Of a DNA stretch of 64,000 nt, positions 53,453 through 63,256 are shown in pieces. Each line of letters begins with the position of its first letter. Position 1 is the first letter of the stretch. Source of the DNA: Aureibacillus halotolerans (GTDB lineage Bacteria; Bacillota; Bacilli; Bacillales; DSM-28697). The stretch covers positions 404,020 through 468,019 of the forward strand of contig NZ_SNYJ01000002.1 in assembly GCF_004363045.1 (NCBI RefSeq), written 5' to 3'. The notes beneath the pieces were generated by a model. That model was not told where the DNA came from and did no database searches. It saw nothing but the letters and a program-made list of their open reading frames with translations. The position numbers were made by a program, and so were the translations under genes.

Positions 53453-56400
53453 GTGCTTTTAAAAAGAATTGAAATTGTAGGCTTTAAATCGTTTGCTGAC
53501 AAAATCGCCATCGATTTTGTCGAAGGCGTAACGGCGGTTGTTGGTCCAAATGGAAGTGGAAAAAGTAACGTAACTGAAGCGATCCGCTGGGTTTTAGGTG
53601 AACAGTCTGCAAAATCATTACGCGGGTCGAAAATGGAAGATATCATTTTTTCGGGAAGTGATTCAAAACGGAAGTTAAATATGGCTCAAGTTACGCTTAC
53701 TCTCGACAATGAAGGTCGCGCACTCCCGCTCGATTACAGTGAGGTCAGCGTCACTCGTCGTGTGTTCCGTTCTGGTGAAAGCGAATTTTTAATTAATCAG
53801 CAAGCCTGCCGCTTAAAGGACATCATTGAGCTGTTTATGGATTCTGGACTTGGAAAAGAAGCGTTTTCTATTATCAGTCAAGGCAAAGTGGATGAAATTT
53901 TAAACAGTAAACCAGAAGATCGGCGAAAAATATTTGAAGAAGCGGCTGGTGTATTAAAATACAAAACGAGAAAACGGCAGGCAGAGGAAAAGCTGTCTGA
54001 AACAGAAGACAATTTGCATCGTGTCGAGGACATCCTTCATGAAATTGGAGGACAGCTCCAGCCTTTAGAGATCCAGGCTTCCATTGCGCGAGATTACCTT
54101 GAAAAAAAGGAAGAACTCGAACAAATTGAGGTTGCTGTGACTGTAAAGGACATCGATCTTGTTCACGAAGAGTGGCAGACCACAGGCACGAAGCTTGAAG
54201 AAGCCAACACAAATGCAAATGAGATGAAGACCAAGCAAGAGGCGGTTCGTCTTGAATTAAATACAAGATCGGCAGAATTGGAGCAGCTTGAGACAACATA
54301 TGAAGAAGCAAGGTCTCAGTTTTTCAGACACAAGCAGGAGTTAGAAACGCTTGAAGGTCGAAAAAAAGTGCTTGCTGAGCGCAAACGCAATGCGAACCAA
54401 AACCAAGACCGTTACAGTAAGCAACAAAAAGAGCTTACGGATGTGGTGGCGTGGAGCAAAGACCAGCTTGCACGTGAGTCAGCGACTTTGAAAAACAAAG
54501 AGCGTGCTGTCGAAAAGCTGGCTGCATCTTTAAAGGAAAAGCAGTCTCTTATAGCTCTCAATGAAAATGATTTAGCAAAGGACATTGAAACGCTAAAAGC
54601 AGATTACATTGAACGTATGAATGAAGCGGCATCCGCGAAAAATGAATACCGTTACCTTCAGGATCAAAAAACGAGGAATGAAGAGCGGCAACGTCGTTTA
54701 ACGCGTCAAAATCAAAGTCGGATCGACGAGCGAAATCAGCTGAGCGCAAAAGTTGAGGAAGCAAAAAAGCGCGATCATGAAGCGACTGAAAGACAAATGG
54801 ATGAGAAAAAGACGTTGACGAAGGCGCAAGAAGACGTGAGCGCTAAAGATGCCAACGTGCAGCATGTCAAGGACAAGCTTTATCAAGCGTACCACTATTT
54901 ACGAGAGCATGAATCGAAAATCAATATTATTAAACAAATGCAAGACGGGTATGAGGGTTTTTATCAAGGCGTTCGTACCATCCTCCAGCAAAAAAACGGG
55001 CGGCTTCAAGGCATCCATGGGGCTGTGGCAGAGCTTTTACGAATACCTGCGGCGTATGAAGTCGCGATCGAAACAGCTTTAGGTGCGCAACAGCAACACA
55101 TCGTTGTGGAGAATGAAGGCAATGCCCGACAAGCGATTCAGTTTTTACGCTCGAAAAAATCAGGGCGCGCAACCTTCTTGCCGTTAGAAGCCATCCAGAC
55201 AAAAACATTGCCTGACACAACACACCGCTTGCTTCAAGAACATGAAGGGGCTGTTGGCGTCGCGAGTGAGCTTATTGCGAGCGATTCGGTTTATGATGTC
55301 GTGAAAAAACATTTATTAGGGCATATCATTATCGCGAAAGATTTACCGGCAGCCAATGACATTGCAGGGCGGACCGGGCGCAGACATCGCATTGTAACGT
55401 TGGAAGGTGATGTTGTGCATCCAGGTGGTTCGATGTCTGGTGGGGCAACGACGACGACGAAATCATCATACGTTTCACGAAAAAATGAGCTCGTCCGCAT
55501 GCAGGAGCAATGGACCGGCATGAAAGAAAATATCGAGAAAGCTGAGGCGAACGTTCAAACAAAAACAGAACAGCTACAAATTGCCAAACAAGCGCTCGTC
55601 ACGCTTGAGCAAAAGCACATTGCTCAAAAGGATAATGTGCAGGAATGTTCGCGGCAATTGGAATCACTGTCGCTTGAATTAAAGCATGCGAATGACAATC
55701 TTGCGGTGTTTGATCAGGACTATACGAACGTCGTCACTGAGCTTGACCAACTTCAAGTGCGGCTTGCTGTGGTTCTGAAAAACAGCAACGATGCAGAGGC
55801 TTCTGTGCACCTTTTAAATGGGCAAATTATGGAGAAGGAAAAGCATAAAAAAGCCCAAGAAGAAAACTTGCAAGTAACAAACGAACAATGTACGGAGCTG
55901 AAAATACAACTTGCCCAGGAGCAAGAATCGCTTCATTATCAAAAAGAGAAAGTCGCAGGCATCCAGAAGGAGCACCGCGAAAAAAGCAAGGCGTTAAAAG
56001 ACTTGACGGAAGAATTGCAGCTCCTATCGGAAGACATGTCAAAAGGAAAGCTTGGCGAACAAGAACTGAGCGAACACATTGACGCCTATAAAGAAGAAAT
56101 TAAAAACGGCGAAGCAGCGATTGCACAGCAGCTTGAAGAAAAGCACGTTTTACAGGAAAAGGTCCGGATTGCAAAATCTGCGTTGAGCTCTGTTTCAGAG
56201 TCCATATCGGCTGCACAGCAGCGCATACAATCGTTAGACGTGAAACTAAACCGACTTGATGTACTGTTGGAGAATCATTTGGCGAAGCTGCAAGAAGAAT
56301 ACGGCCTCACCTATGAAAAAGCGTTACAGGAATATCCACTAAAACTTGATTTAGAAGATGCAAGAGAACGAGTGAAGCTCATTAAACGTGGGATTGAAGA

Positions 56401-57019
56401 GCTTGGGAGTGTTAATGTCGGTGCCATCGAAGAATATGAGCGCATTGCAGAACGTCACCAGTTTTTGCAAAGTCAGCGCGAAGATCTGCTACAAGCCAAG
56501 GAAACGCTGTATGAGATAATCGGTGAGATGGATAGTGAGATGACAAATCGCTTCATCCACTATTTTGAAGACATTCGCGAGCATTTTCAACGCATCTTCA
56601 CTGAGTTGTTTGGCGGTGGGTCGGCTGACTTGGTATTAACTGACCCGAGTCATTTGTTGACATCCGGCGTTGATATTGTCTGCCAGCCACCAGGAAAAAA
56701 AAGACGGAATTTAAGCTTGCTTTCTGGGGGAGAACGGGCGTTGACGGCCATCGCCTTATTGTTCGCTATTTTAGAGGCGCGCCCCGTTCCGTTTTGTGTG
56801 CTTGATGAGGTAGAGGCAGCATTGGATGAAGCAAATGTATTCCGTTTTGCCAGCTTTTTGAAACGATTTAGCGAAAAAACACAGTTTATCGTTATTACGC
56901 ATCGCAAAGGGACGATGGAGGAAGCAGATGTCCTTTATGGCGTTACAATGCAAGGGTCAGGCGTATCCAAGGTGCTATCGGTTCAGCTTGAAGAGGCGCA
57001 GGAATCGGTTCTGGCATAA
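53453..57019 (+). CDS. smc: Chromosome segregation protein SMC
   Basis: ATPase that forms the condensin complex with ScpA and ScpB. Walker A GPNGSGKSN is near residue 33, long coiled coils flank the hinge (about 500-680, with PGGSMSGGA), and the C-terminal head carries LSGGERALTAIALLF and VLDEVEAALDEAN. GTG 53453 (MLLKRIEIVGFKSF) has GGGAGGCG upstream; the TTG at 53432 is less likely. The product has 1188 residues. Confidence 0.97.
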   Translation: MLLKRIEIVGFKSFADKIAIDFVEGVTAVVGPNGSGKSNVTEAIRWVLGEQSAKSLRGSKMEDIIFSGSDSKRKLNMAQVTLTLDNEGRALPLDYSEVSVTRRVFRSGESEFLINQQACRLKDIIELFMDSGLGKEAFSIISQGKVDEILNSKPEDRRKIFEEAAGVLKYKTRKRQAEEKLSETEDNLHRVEDILHEIGGQLQPLEIQASIARDYLEKKEELEQIEVAVTVKDIDLVHEEWQTTGTKLEEANTNANEMKTKQEAVRLELNTRSAELEQLETTYEEARSQFFRHKQELETLEGRKKVLAERKRNANQNQDRYSKQQKELTDVVAWSKDQLARESATLKNKERAVEKLAASLKEKQSLIALNENDLAKDIETLKADYIERMNEAASAKNEYRYLQDQKTRNEERQRRLTRQNQSRIDERNQLSAKVEEAKKRDHEATERQMDEKKTLTKAQEDVSAKDANVQHVKDKLYQAYHYLREHESKINIIKQMQDGYEGFYQGVRTILQQKNGRLQGIHGAVAELLRIPAAYEVAIETALGAQQQHIVVENEGNARQAIQFLRSKKSGRATFLPLEAIQTKTLPDTTHRLLQEHEGAVGVASELIASDSVYDVVKKHLLGHIIIAKDLPAANDIAGRTGRRHRIVTLEGDVVHPGGSMSGGATTTTKSSYVSRKNELVRMQEQWTGMKENIEKAEANVQTKTEQLQIAKQALVTLEQKHIAQKDNVQECSRQLESLSLELKHANDNLAVFDQDYTNVVTELDQLQVRLAVVLKNSNDAEASVHLLNGQIMEKEKHKKAQEENLQVTNEQCTELKIQLAQEQESLHYQKEKVAGIQKEHREKSKALKDLTEELQLLSEDMSKGKLGEQELSEHIDAYKEEIKNGEAAIAQQLEEKHVLQEKVRIAKSALSSVSESISAAQQRIQSLDVKLNRLDVLLENHLAKLQEEYGLTYEKALQEYPLKLDLEDARERVKLIKRGIEELGSVNVGAIEEYERIAERHQFLQSQREDLLQAKETLYEIIGEMDSEMTNRFIHYFEDIREHFQRIFTELFGGGSADLVLTDPSHLLTSGVDIVCQPPGKKRRNLSLLSGGERALTAIALLFAILEARPVPFCVLDEVEAALDEANVFRFASFLKRFSEKTQFIVITHRKGTMEEADVLYGVTMQGSGVSKVLSVQLEEAQESVLA

Positions 57020-57046
57020 AAACTATGAGAGAAAAGGGGAGTCACG

Positions 57047-58024
57047 TTGAGTTTTTTTCAGAAGCTTAAAGATAAGATTAATGGGCAGACAACGCAGGTC
57101 ACTGAGAAATTTAAGGACGGACTAGAAAAAACAAGAACGTCCTTTCAAGATAAAGTCAATGACGTGATGTCAAAGTATCGCAAAGTCGACGAAGAATTCT
57201 TTGAGGAGCTTGAGGAAGCTTTTATCGCTGGCGATGTTGGTGTAACAACGACGATGCATTTAATTGATAAGCTAAAGGAAGAGGTTCGGCGCCAAAACAT
57301 TCAGGATCCAGCAGATGTAAGGGAATTAATTGTTGAAACACTGGCAAAAATGTTTGATGACGGCCAGGCAGAACAAATTAAAATCAATGAATCTGGATTA
57401 ACCGTTGTGTTGTTCGTTGGCGTCAACGGAGTAGGGAAAACAACAACCATCGGCAAGCTTGCCCACCAGCTGAAGTCGGAAGGGAAATCTGTGCTCCTTG
57501 CGGCAGGGGATACGTTCCGTGCAGGTGCGATTGAACAGCTCGATCGTTGGGGAGAGCGAGCGGGCGTAGGTGTGATAAAGCAAGCCTCCGGTTCGGACCC
57601 GGCAGCGGTAATGTTTGATGCCATTCAGGCAGCAAAATCTCGTCAAGTGGACGTCCTTTTGTGTGACACAGCAGGGCGTCTGCAAAACAAAGTGAACCTA
57701 ATGAACGAGCTAGAAAAGGTGAAACGCGTCATTTCACGAGAGGTACCTGGTGCCCCGCATGATGTCTTCTTAGTGCTTGATGCGACAACAGGACAAAATG
57801 CGCTGAGTCAGGCAAAAACGTTCAAAGCGTCGACGGATGTGTCTGGCATCGTACTCACAAAGCTCGATGGAACAGCGAAGGGTGGAATTGTCATGGCGAT
57901 TCGACATGAATTGGGAATTCCCGTTCGTTATATCGGCCTCGGTGAAAAGATAGATGATCTTCAGCCCTTTGACTCCACACAATTTGTGTATGGGTTATTT
58001 GCTGAAGAGGTTGAGAGAGAGTAG
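57047..58024 (+). CDS. ftsY: Signal recognition particle receptor FtsY
   Basis: SRP receptor GTPase at the membrane. The NG domain shows [19 protein letters not shown] and [10 protein letters not shown]. At 325 residues it has the short N-terminal region typical of Gram-positive bacteria. TTG 57047 has AGGGGAG upstream. It precedes ylxM and ffh, as is usual. Confidence 0.97.
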   Translation: MSFFQKLKDKINGQTTQVTEKFKDGLEKTRTSFQDKVNDVMSKYRKVDEEFFEELEEAFIAGDVGVTTTMHLIDKLKEEVRRQNIQDPADVRELIVETLAKMFDDGQAEQIKINESGLTVVLFVGVNGVGKTTTIGKLAHQLKSEGKSVLLAAGDTFRAGAIEQLDRWGERAGVGVIKQASGSDPAAVMFDAIQAAKSRQVDVLLCDTAGRLQNKVNLMNELEKVKRVISREVPGAPHDVFLVLDATTGQNALSQAKTFKASTDVSGIVLTKLDGTAKGGIVMAIRHELGIPVRYIGLGEKIDDLQPFDSTQFVYGLFAEEVERE

Positions 58025-58126
58025 GGCTTCAAGTAGAAAGCCTTGACGATGGCAAGGGAGCTTGATATAGTTTAGTCGAATCGAAAATGTGAAAAAGAAC
58101 CGTAAAGTCAGCGAGGTGAGCATTCA

Positions 58127-58456
58127 TTGATTGATAAGACAGATCGAATGAACGGGCTATTTGATTTTTATTCAGCCCTGCTGACAGACAAACAACATTC
58201 CTACATGCGATTGTATTATAGTGAAGACTGGTCTCTTGGCGAAATTGCTGAACATTTTGCTGTGAGTCGTCAGGCAGTGTATGATAATATACGTCGAACA
58301 GAGAATGTATTGGAAAACTATGAAGAGAAGCTAATGCTTCATGAGAAATTTCATCAGCGATCAGCACTGCTAGATGAGCTGAGCACAAGCCTTCAGCATG
58401 ATAAAGCATCAGAAGCCTCGTTGAAGGTGCTCGCAAAAATAGAAGCGATCGAGTAA
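58127..58456 (+). CDS. ylxM: YlxM, SRP-associated helix-turn-helix protein
   Basis: A 109-residue protein with a sigma-70 region-4-like helix-turn-helix ([23 protein letters not shown]). Homologues bind Ffh and tune its GTPase cycle. TTG 58127 (MIDKTDR) has GCGAGGTGAG about 8 bases upstream. It lies between ftsY and ffh. Confidence 0.92.
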   Translation: MIDKTDRMNGLFDFYSALLTDKQHSYMRLYYSEDWSLGEIAEHFAVSRQAVYDNIRRTENVLENYEEKLMLHEKFHQRSALLDELSTSLQHDKASEASLKVLAKIEAIE

Positions 58457-58624
58457 ATAGAAAAGCTTTACGCCGGGGGACAGTGCATCTAGCCAACCGT
58501 ACTCTCTCGGCTCTTTTTATTCAAAAGCCACACAGAGAGCAAACGCTGGTTCAAACAAGTTTGACGTTTGACCATTTGGTTTGGTGAAACACCCCATATC
58601 TTGGACTGTTGAGGAGGGATTGCA

Positions 58625-59977
58625 TTGGCATTTGAAGGATTAGCGGATCGGCTACAGGCAACATTGCAAAAAATTAAAGGCAAAGGCAAAGTCACTGAAG
58701 CGGACGTAAAGGAAATGATGCGTGAAGTACGTATGGCATTGCTTGAAGCCGATGTCAATTTTCGCGTTGTTAAAAGCTTTGTGAACACAGTGAAAGAGCG
58801 AGCCATTGGGCAGGAGGTTTTAGATAGCCTTACGCCAGGTCAACAGGTCATTAAGGTGGTTCGGGAAGAACTCGCCAATCTTATGGGAGGCGAATCCGCT
58901 AAACTCGAGATGAGCAAAAAGCCACCGACGGTTATTATGATGGTCGGCCTACAAGGGGCAGGGAAAACGACCACCACAGGAAAGCTTGCCAACCACCTGC
59001 GAAAAAAGCAAAACAAAACCCCATTGTTAGCTGCGGGCGATGTGTATCGTCCAGCCGCGATTGATCAGTTAGAGACATTGGGACGCGAGATCAACATCCC
59101 AGTGTTTTCAAAAGGCACGGAAGCCAATCCGGTCGACATCGCAAAAGAAGCTGTCGCGAAAGCGAAAGAAGACCATAATGATGTCGTCTTTATTGACACC
59201 GCAGGGCGCCTTCATATTGATGAAGGGTTGATGGATGAACTTAAGCAAATTAAAGAGGCCACGCAGCCAGATGAAATCTTGCTCGTTGTAGATGCTATGA
59301 CAGGTCAAGATGCTGTCAATGTAGCAGAGAGCTTTAATGAACAGCTCGGGCTTACAGGCGTGGTCCTAACGAAGCTTGACGGTGACACACGTGGTGGTGC
59401 AGCTTTATCTATTCGCTCAGTCACGCAAACCCCAATTAAATACGTCGGTACCGGTGAGAAGCTGGATGCGATTGAGTCCTTCCACCCTGATCGTATGGCA
59501 TCGCGAATTCTTGGCATGGGTGACGTCCTTTCGCTTATCGAAAAAGCCCAGACAAACGTCGATGAGAAAAAGGCAAAAGAGCTGGAAGATAAGTTTCGTT
59601 CCATGTCCTTTACGTTTGATGACTTCCTTGAGCAGCTAGGCCAAGTGAAGCAAATGGGGCCATTGGACGAATTGCTCGGCATGCTCCCAGGCGCAAACAA
59701 AATGAAAGGCATGAAAAATCTCGAAGTGGACGACAAACAACTTGTTTTCGTGGAAGCCATCATTCAGTCCATGACCAAAAAAGAAAGAGAAACACCAGAG
59801 ATCCTCAATGCCAGTCGCAAAAAACGAATCGCCAAAGGCAGTGGAACATCCGTGCAAAAAGTCAACCAGCTGCTCAAGCAATTCTCAGAAATGAAGAAAA
59901 TGATGAAGCAAATGACAAACATGCAAAAAGGCGGCGGCAAGAAAAAAGGCGGCGCAATGAAATTCCCGTTCATGTAA
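58625..59977 (+). CDS. ffh: Signal recognition particle protein Ffh
   Basis: GTPase that, with the 4.5S/6S-type RNA, targets membrane proteins. The NG domain has GLQGAGKTTTTGKLA, DTAGRLH and TKLDGDTRGG. The methionine-rich M domain (about 300-450) ends in a run of Met and Lys. TTG 58625 has GAGGAGGG 7 bases upstream. Length is 450. No clear terminator is seen directly after it. Confidence 0.97.
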   Translation: MAFEGLADRLQATLQKIKGKGKVTEADVKEMMREVRMALLEADVNFRVVKSFVNTVKERAIGQEVLDSLTPGQQVIKVVREELANLMGGESAKLEMSKKPPTVIMMVGLQGAGKTTTTGKLANHLRKKQNKTPLLAAGDVYRPAAIDQLETLGREINIPVFSKGTEANPVDIAKEAVAKAKEDHNDVVFIDTAGRLHIDEGLMDELKQIKEATQPDEILLVVDAMTGQDAVNVAESFNEQLGLTGVVLTKLDGDTRGGAALSIRSVTQTPIKYVGTGEKLDAIESFHPDRMASRILGMGDVLSLIEKAQTNVDEKKAKELEDKFRSMSFTFDDFLEQLGQVKQMGPLDELLGMLPGANKMKGMKNLEVDDKQLVFVEAIIQSMTKKERETPEILNASRKKRIAKGSGTSVQKVNQLLKQFSEMKKMMKQMTNMQKGGGKKKGGAMKFPFM

Positions 59978-60114
59978 CTGGTTAGGACATAAGTGATGTA
60001 TCGTGATAAAAATCCGTAGAATTTAATTGAATTGAGTTTAATTCATTACCTTTTTCTTTTTGTGTAAAATGTTTTTATTTTGCCTAGGTCTCTCGTATTA
60101 AGTTTACCGCAGGC

Positions 60115-60242
60115 AATTAACGTAGGCGAAATACGTAGACTCCTGCGGGAACAGCGCGAGCTGAAGATCCCGCAGGAAAGCTTGCTTTCCGAGGAAGCTG
60201 AAGCCGTGCCCGCGGAAAGCGAAGTATTTTGCCGAAGTCGAA
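60115..60242 (-). repeat. GC-rich repeat R2, uninterrupted copy D
   Basis: Two hairpins can form: TCCTGCGGGA with TCCCGCAGGA (60141-60150, 60168-60177) and GCTTTCCG with CGGAAAGC (60184-60191, 60213-60220). The unit is the reverse complement of R2 copies at 23257 and 43209 but lacks the R1 core they carry. A separate R1 tail, GGGTGAAAGCGAGCGTATG, follows at 60264-60282. Together these fill the gap 59978-60380, upstream of the rpsP promoter. Confidence 0.78.
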
Positions 60243-60382
60243 AGACATCATTAAATTAAACAAGGGTGAAAGCGAGCGTATGTCCACTTGCATAAAGAGA
60301 AACCAATCACCAAATCCTTGGTCTTCTTTCAGTTTAAGTTACTTATCAAACAGAAATTTTAAAGGGTGTTAAATAAAAACAC

Positions 60383-60411
60383 TTTACAAGCATTGAATCA
60401 TTTGATAAGAT
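60383..60411 (+). promoter_or_regulatory. Candidate promoter of rpsP
   Basis: TTTACA (60383-60388) and TAAGAT (60406-60411) are 17 bases apart, 40 bases before the rpsP start. Confidence 0.5.
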
Positions 60412-60450
60412 TCATACTTGTTACAGTATATTTGGAGGTGCAAGTGTAAA

Positions 60451-60723
60451 ATGGCAGTAAAAATTCGTTTGAAACGTATGGGTTCAAAAAGAAAACCTTT
60501 CTATCGTGTAGTCGTAGCTGATTCCCGCGCGCCAAGAGATGGCCGCTTTATTGAAGAGATTGGCACATACAATCCTGTCGCTAAACCAGCGGCGTTCCAA
60601 GTGGACGAAGAGAAAGCATTGCAATGGTTGCAGAATGGCGCACAGCCTTCTGACACGGTTCGCAACTTGTTTTCATCTAACGGATTGATGAAAAAGCATC
60701 ACGACGCAAAATACAACCAATAA
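60451..60723 (+). CDS. rpsP: Ribosomal protein bS16
   Basis: Small-subunit assembly protein, 90 residues. [25 protein letters not shown] and the [14 protein letters not shown] stretch are typical. GGAGGTG lies 10 bases before ATG 60451; the upstream in-frame ATG at 60418 has no ribosome site and is rejected. khpA follows after 13 bases. Confidence 0.98.
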   Translation: MAVKIRLKRMGSKRKPFYRVVVADSRAPRDGRFIEEIGTYNPVAKPAAFQVDEEKALQWLQNGAQPSDTVRNLFSSNGLMKKHHDAKYNQ

Positions 60724-60736
60724 GCTGAGGTGGGCC

Positions 60737-60964
60737 ATGACGCAATTAATAGAAAGCATTGTCAGGCCGCTCGTCGATCATCCAGATGACGTGAAAGTCA
60801 CTCACCAGCAAAATGAGCGGGGCGACGTTTATCAGTTGACTGTTCATCCAGAAGATACGGGGAAGGTCATCGGAAAGCATGGCCGCGTTGCAAAGGCTAT
60901 TCGTACAATTGTGTACGCAGCCGCAACGGAAAGCCCGCAAAAGATTCACCTAGATATAAAATGA
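60737..60964 (+). CDS. khpA: KH-domain RNA-binding protein KhpA
   Basis: A 75-residue single KH-domain protein (YlqC) that pairs with KhpB in other Firmicutes to bind RNA. The GKHG loop of the KH fold is in VIGKHGRVAKAI. GAGGTGGG is close to ATG 60737. A terminator follows at once and cuts the gene off from ylqD, its usual downstream partner. Confidence 0.94.
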   Translation: MTQLIESIVRPLVDHPDDVKVTHQQNERGDVYQLTVHPEDTGKVIGKHGRVAKAIRTIVYAAATESPQKIHLDIK

Positions 60965-60994
60965 GAGAGAGGGATACCACTCTCTCTTATTTTT
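60963..60994 (+). terminator. Terminator after khpA
   Basis: GAGAGAGA pairs with TCTCTCT around a short loop and is followed by TTATTTTT. It separates rpsP-khpA from the islet. A weak hairpin of ATCTGCA with TGCAGAT (about 61059-61103) is the only other structure seen before the IS3 remnant. Confidence 0.75.
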
Positions 60995-61143
60995 GCCTAG
61001 CTGAACGACTAAAAAAACGAATATTTACAAGGTTTAAAGGGTGCCATGTCGAAGTGATCTGCAGGGAAAACGAACGAGATGGGAAAAACCCCTTGCAGAT
61101 TAGACTGACATAGCGATATGAGACACAAATAAAACATCCTCAT

Positions 61144-61326
61144 TTAGGCTGCCGTGCTACCAAATTCTTTTGGTGCGTGGTAGCCTAATTTTTCTTGGAG
61201 ACGCTTTTCATTATCGTATTTCAGGTAACGGTCGATCCGTTCTATCACCTCTTTCTCTGATATGGAATTGAATGTCGTATACATAAACTCCTCTGATTTC
61301 AAGCTCGAGTGGAACGATTCAATGCA
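61144..61326 (-). pseudogene. IS3-family transposase (OrfB) C-terminal remnant
   Basis: The minus strand codes for about 60 residues from CIESFHSSLKSEEF through RIDRYLKYDNEKRLQEKLGY to an end at TAA (61144-61146). IESFHSSLKSE and QEKLGY are typical of the IS3-family DDE transposase C-terminus. Upstream the frame meets a stop within four codons and the match is lost. The catalytic Asp residues are absent, so it is inactive. Confidence 0.8.
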
Positions 61327-61425
61327 GGTGGTCGATTAAATTCTTTGAGAAGAGTTGTCAATAAGAAAAAAATGTCGGCAAGTGATTAAAATGGAAGCGG
61401 ATACATCGATGTTTGGTGGAAGGAC

Positions 61426-61434
61426 TGGTATAAT
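61426..61434 (+). promoter_or_regulatory. Candidate extended -10 promoter of the enolase-superfamily gene
   Basis: TGGTATAAT fits an extended -10 box 55 bases before the gene; no good -35 box is seen. Confidence 0.4.
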
Positions 61435-61488
61435 GCAAATGAGTTATGGATCAATTAACCAAGGATTCAAGGGAGGGAACAAATCGAA

Positions 61489-62667
61489 ATGAAGATTGAA
61501 GAAATAGCTAAACATTGGGTGATCGAGAAGATTGAATTCGCTAGACTACATGGGGAACGGGCTCGCAGCGCAGGGGCAAACGCCAGACTAGGCATTCATG
61601 GCAAAGCCTGCTCAGTTAGCCTTGTTCGGATCACGATTGACGGCCAAACAGCATATGGCGCCTCGAGCATCACGACGGAGCAAGCGAGAACCTTCATCGG
61701 GAAACAGGTGTGCGACTTATTCGACGAAAACGGAAAAATTCTTGAACCTTATCGGATCTGTCTCGAGTATCCGTTATTGGATTGGTTGGGACGGAGATGG
61801 AACCAGCCAGTGTATGACATGTATAATGAAGCACGCAGTCAAACGCAAAGCGGGCTGGCAGTTCCATGCTATGATACGTCTCTTTATTTTGACGATTTGC
61901 ATCTGACCAATGACAAGGATGCGGTAGCGCTCATTCAGGAAGAAGCCAAACAAGGGTACGCAAAGGGACATCGTCATTTTAAAATAAAGGTAGGTCGTGG
62001 CGGGATGCATATGCCGCTGATGGAGGGGACCAGACGGGATATCGCGATTGTGGAGGGTGTAAGGGAAGTGGCTGGTCCGGATGGGAAGCTGATGATCGAT
62101 GCCAACAATGCGTATAATCTCAATCTGACAAAAGACGTGCTGACAGCTTTATCCGATATTGGTTTGTATTGGATCGAAGAAGCATTCCACGAAGATGAAG
62201 AATTGTACAAAGATTTAAAATCGTGGCTAAAGGAACGAAATCAGAAGGTATTGATTGCGGATGGAGAAGGGCATGCTTCCCCCCGCTTAGTAGACTGGGC
62301 TATGCAGGGGAAAGTCGATGTGTTGCAATACGATATTATCCATCCGGGCTTTACACATTGGCTCGAACTTGGCGCAAAACTGGATGAGCATGCTTTAATG
62401 ACGGCGCCTCATTGTTATGGCAATGCTTATGGCATCTATGCAACAGGGCATCTTTCTGCCAGCATCAAAGGTTTTCAATTTGTGGAATGGGATGACATCA
62501 CGATTGAAGGTATGGACGACAGTGCTTATTTTGTGAAAGACGGATTGTTTCATGTTCCGCCAAAAGCGGGATTCGGACTGGAATTTGACGATGATCGGTT
62601 TACCTATCAAGTTTCTCAAGACGGATGGGTGATAGAGTTAGAGCAAACGCGGGTAAGATCTCATTAA
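61489..62667 (+). CDS. Enolase-superfamily (mandelate racemase/dehydratase-type) enzyme
   Basis: A 392-residue enzyme of the enolase superfamily. A KIKVGRG motif (near residue 167) supplies the catalytic Lys pattern. The three metal-binding carboxylates fit DANNAYN, IEEAF and ADGEGHAS, and a His lies in APHCYGN. This points to a sugar-acid dehydratase or racemase, but the substrate cannot be named. GGGAGGG precedes ATG 61489. It stands alone with no transporter or pathway genes, in an islet between khpA and ylqD, next to an IS3 remnant. Transfer is likely. Confidence 0.82.
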   Translation: MKIEEIAKHWVIEKIEFARLHGERARSAGANARLGIHGKACSVSLVRITIDGQTAYGASSITTEQARTFIGKQVCDLFDENGKILEPYRICLEYPLLDWLGRRWNQPVYDMYNEARSQTQSGLAVPCYDTSLYFDDLHLTNDKDAVALIQEEAKQGYAKGHRHFKIKVGRGGMHMPLMEGTRRDIAIVEGVREVAGPDGKLMIDANNAYNLNLTKDVLTALSDIGLYWIEEAFHEDEELYKDLKSWLKERNQKVLIADGEGHASPRLVDWAMQGKVDVLQYDIIHPGFTHWLELGAKLDEHALMTAPHCYGNAYGIYATGHLSASIKGFQFVEWDDITIEGMDDSAYFVKDGLFHVPPKAGFGLEFDDDRFTYQVSQDGWVIELEQTRVRSH

Positions 62668-62991
62668 TCTCACCGCTGTGGCTCTGACCGAGTATCGGTT
62701 ATTATCGATGACGATAGCAGCTTTGTAGTATCCCCAATCGCGCGATCTAACTCGTAGTTGCCTTAGCAACCCGTCACATAGAATTTGGTGCTTCTTCCTC
62801 GCATTATCTCCGCCGAAGATGACGAATTTTGGGTTGCTGCCGCTCAGGACTTTTGGCAGCAATCTTCTAAAGATCGTTTCACTATTCCCGTAACCTAGAT
62901 GGCAATCGCAATGATACGTTGGTTCGTCGCGCGAATACGGCGGACTGTTTTTTTGAACTGCGCTTGAGGGCACTGGTTTTCCTCGCAACAC
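62638..62991 (-). pseudogene. Decayed or unrecognised ORF in the islet
   Basis: An open frame of 117 codons converging on, and overlapping, the enolase-superfamily gene by 30 bases. It starts without a clear ribosome site. The product has an odd His/Cys/Arg-rich mix and no family motif I can name; a faint likeness to the effector domain of LacI-type regulators (PKFVIFGGDN and IVIDNN) is not enough to call. It may be the worn remains of a regulator, or not coding at all. Confidence 0.25.
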
Positions 62992-63067
62992 TCCTCATAG
63001 TTGCTCACCCTTTTTGTTCTTAATGGTATCGATCTGCTTAGTCACCATGTTGCACTTGTTTTTTTGG

Positions 63068-63256
63068 GTGTGACATGAATTAAAAAGGACTCAGTCTTGT
63101 TTTCTTTTCACCCTAAAAGGCATAAGGGCAACATCGATCCGAAAGTACCTCATCGAGTTTCCTAAATACACAAGATGACGATCGATCTATCTCACTTTGC
63201 TTCTACTCAGGCACAGCCAGTGGTGAAGGTGATTTTTGCATTGCGAAAGTTGTCTA
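63068..63256 (-). repeat. Intergenic repeat R1, partial copy F
   Basis: On the minus strand it begins GACAACTTTCGCAATGC, continues with CCACTGGCTGTGCCTGAG and GATAGATCGATCG as in copy A, and has a diverged core (about 63108-63165) with CCTAAAAGGCATAAGGGCAAC on the plus strand. The right part of the unit is lost. The remaining bases 63257-63732 hold nothing I recognise; an 82-codon frame there lacks a ribosome site. Confidence 0.65.
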
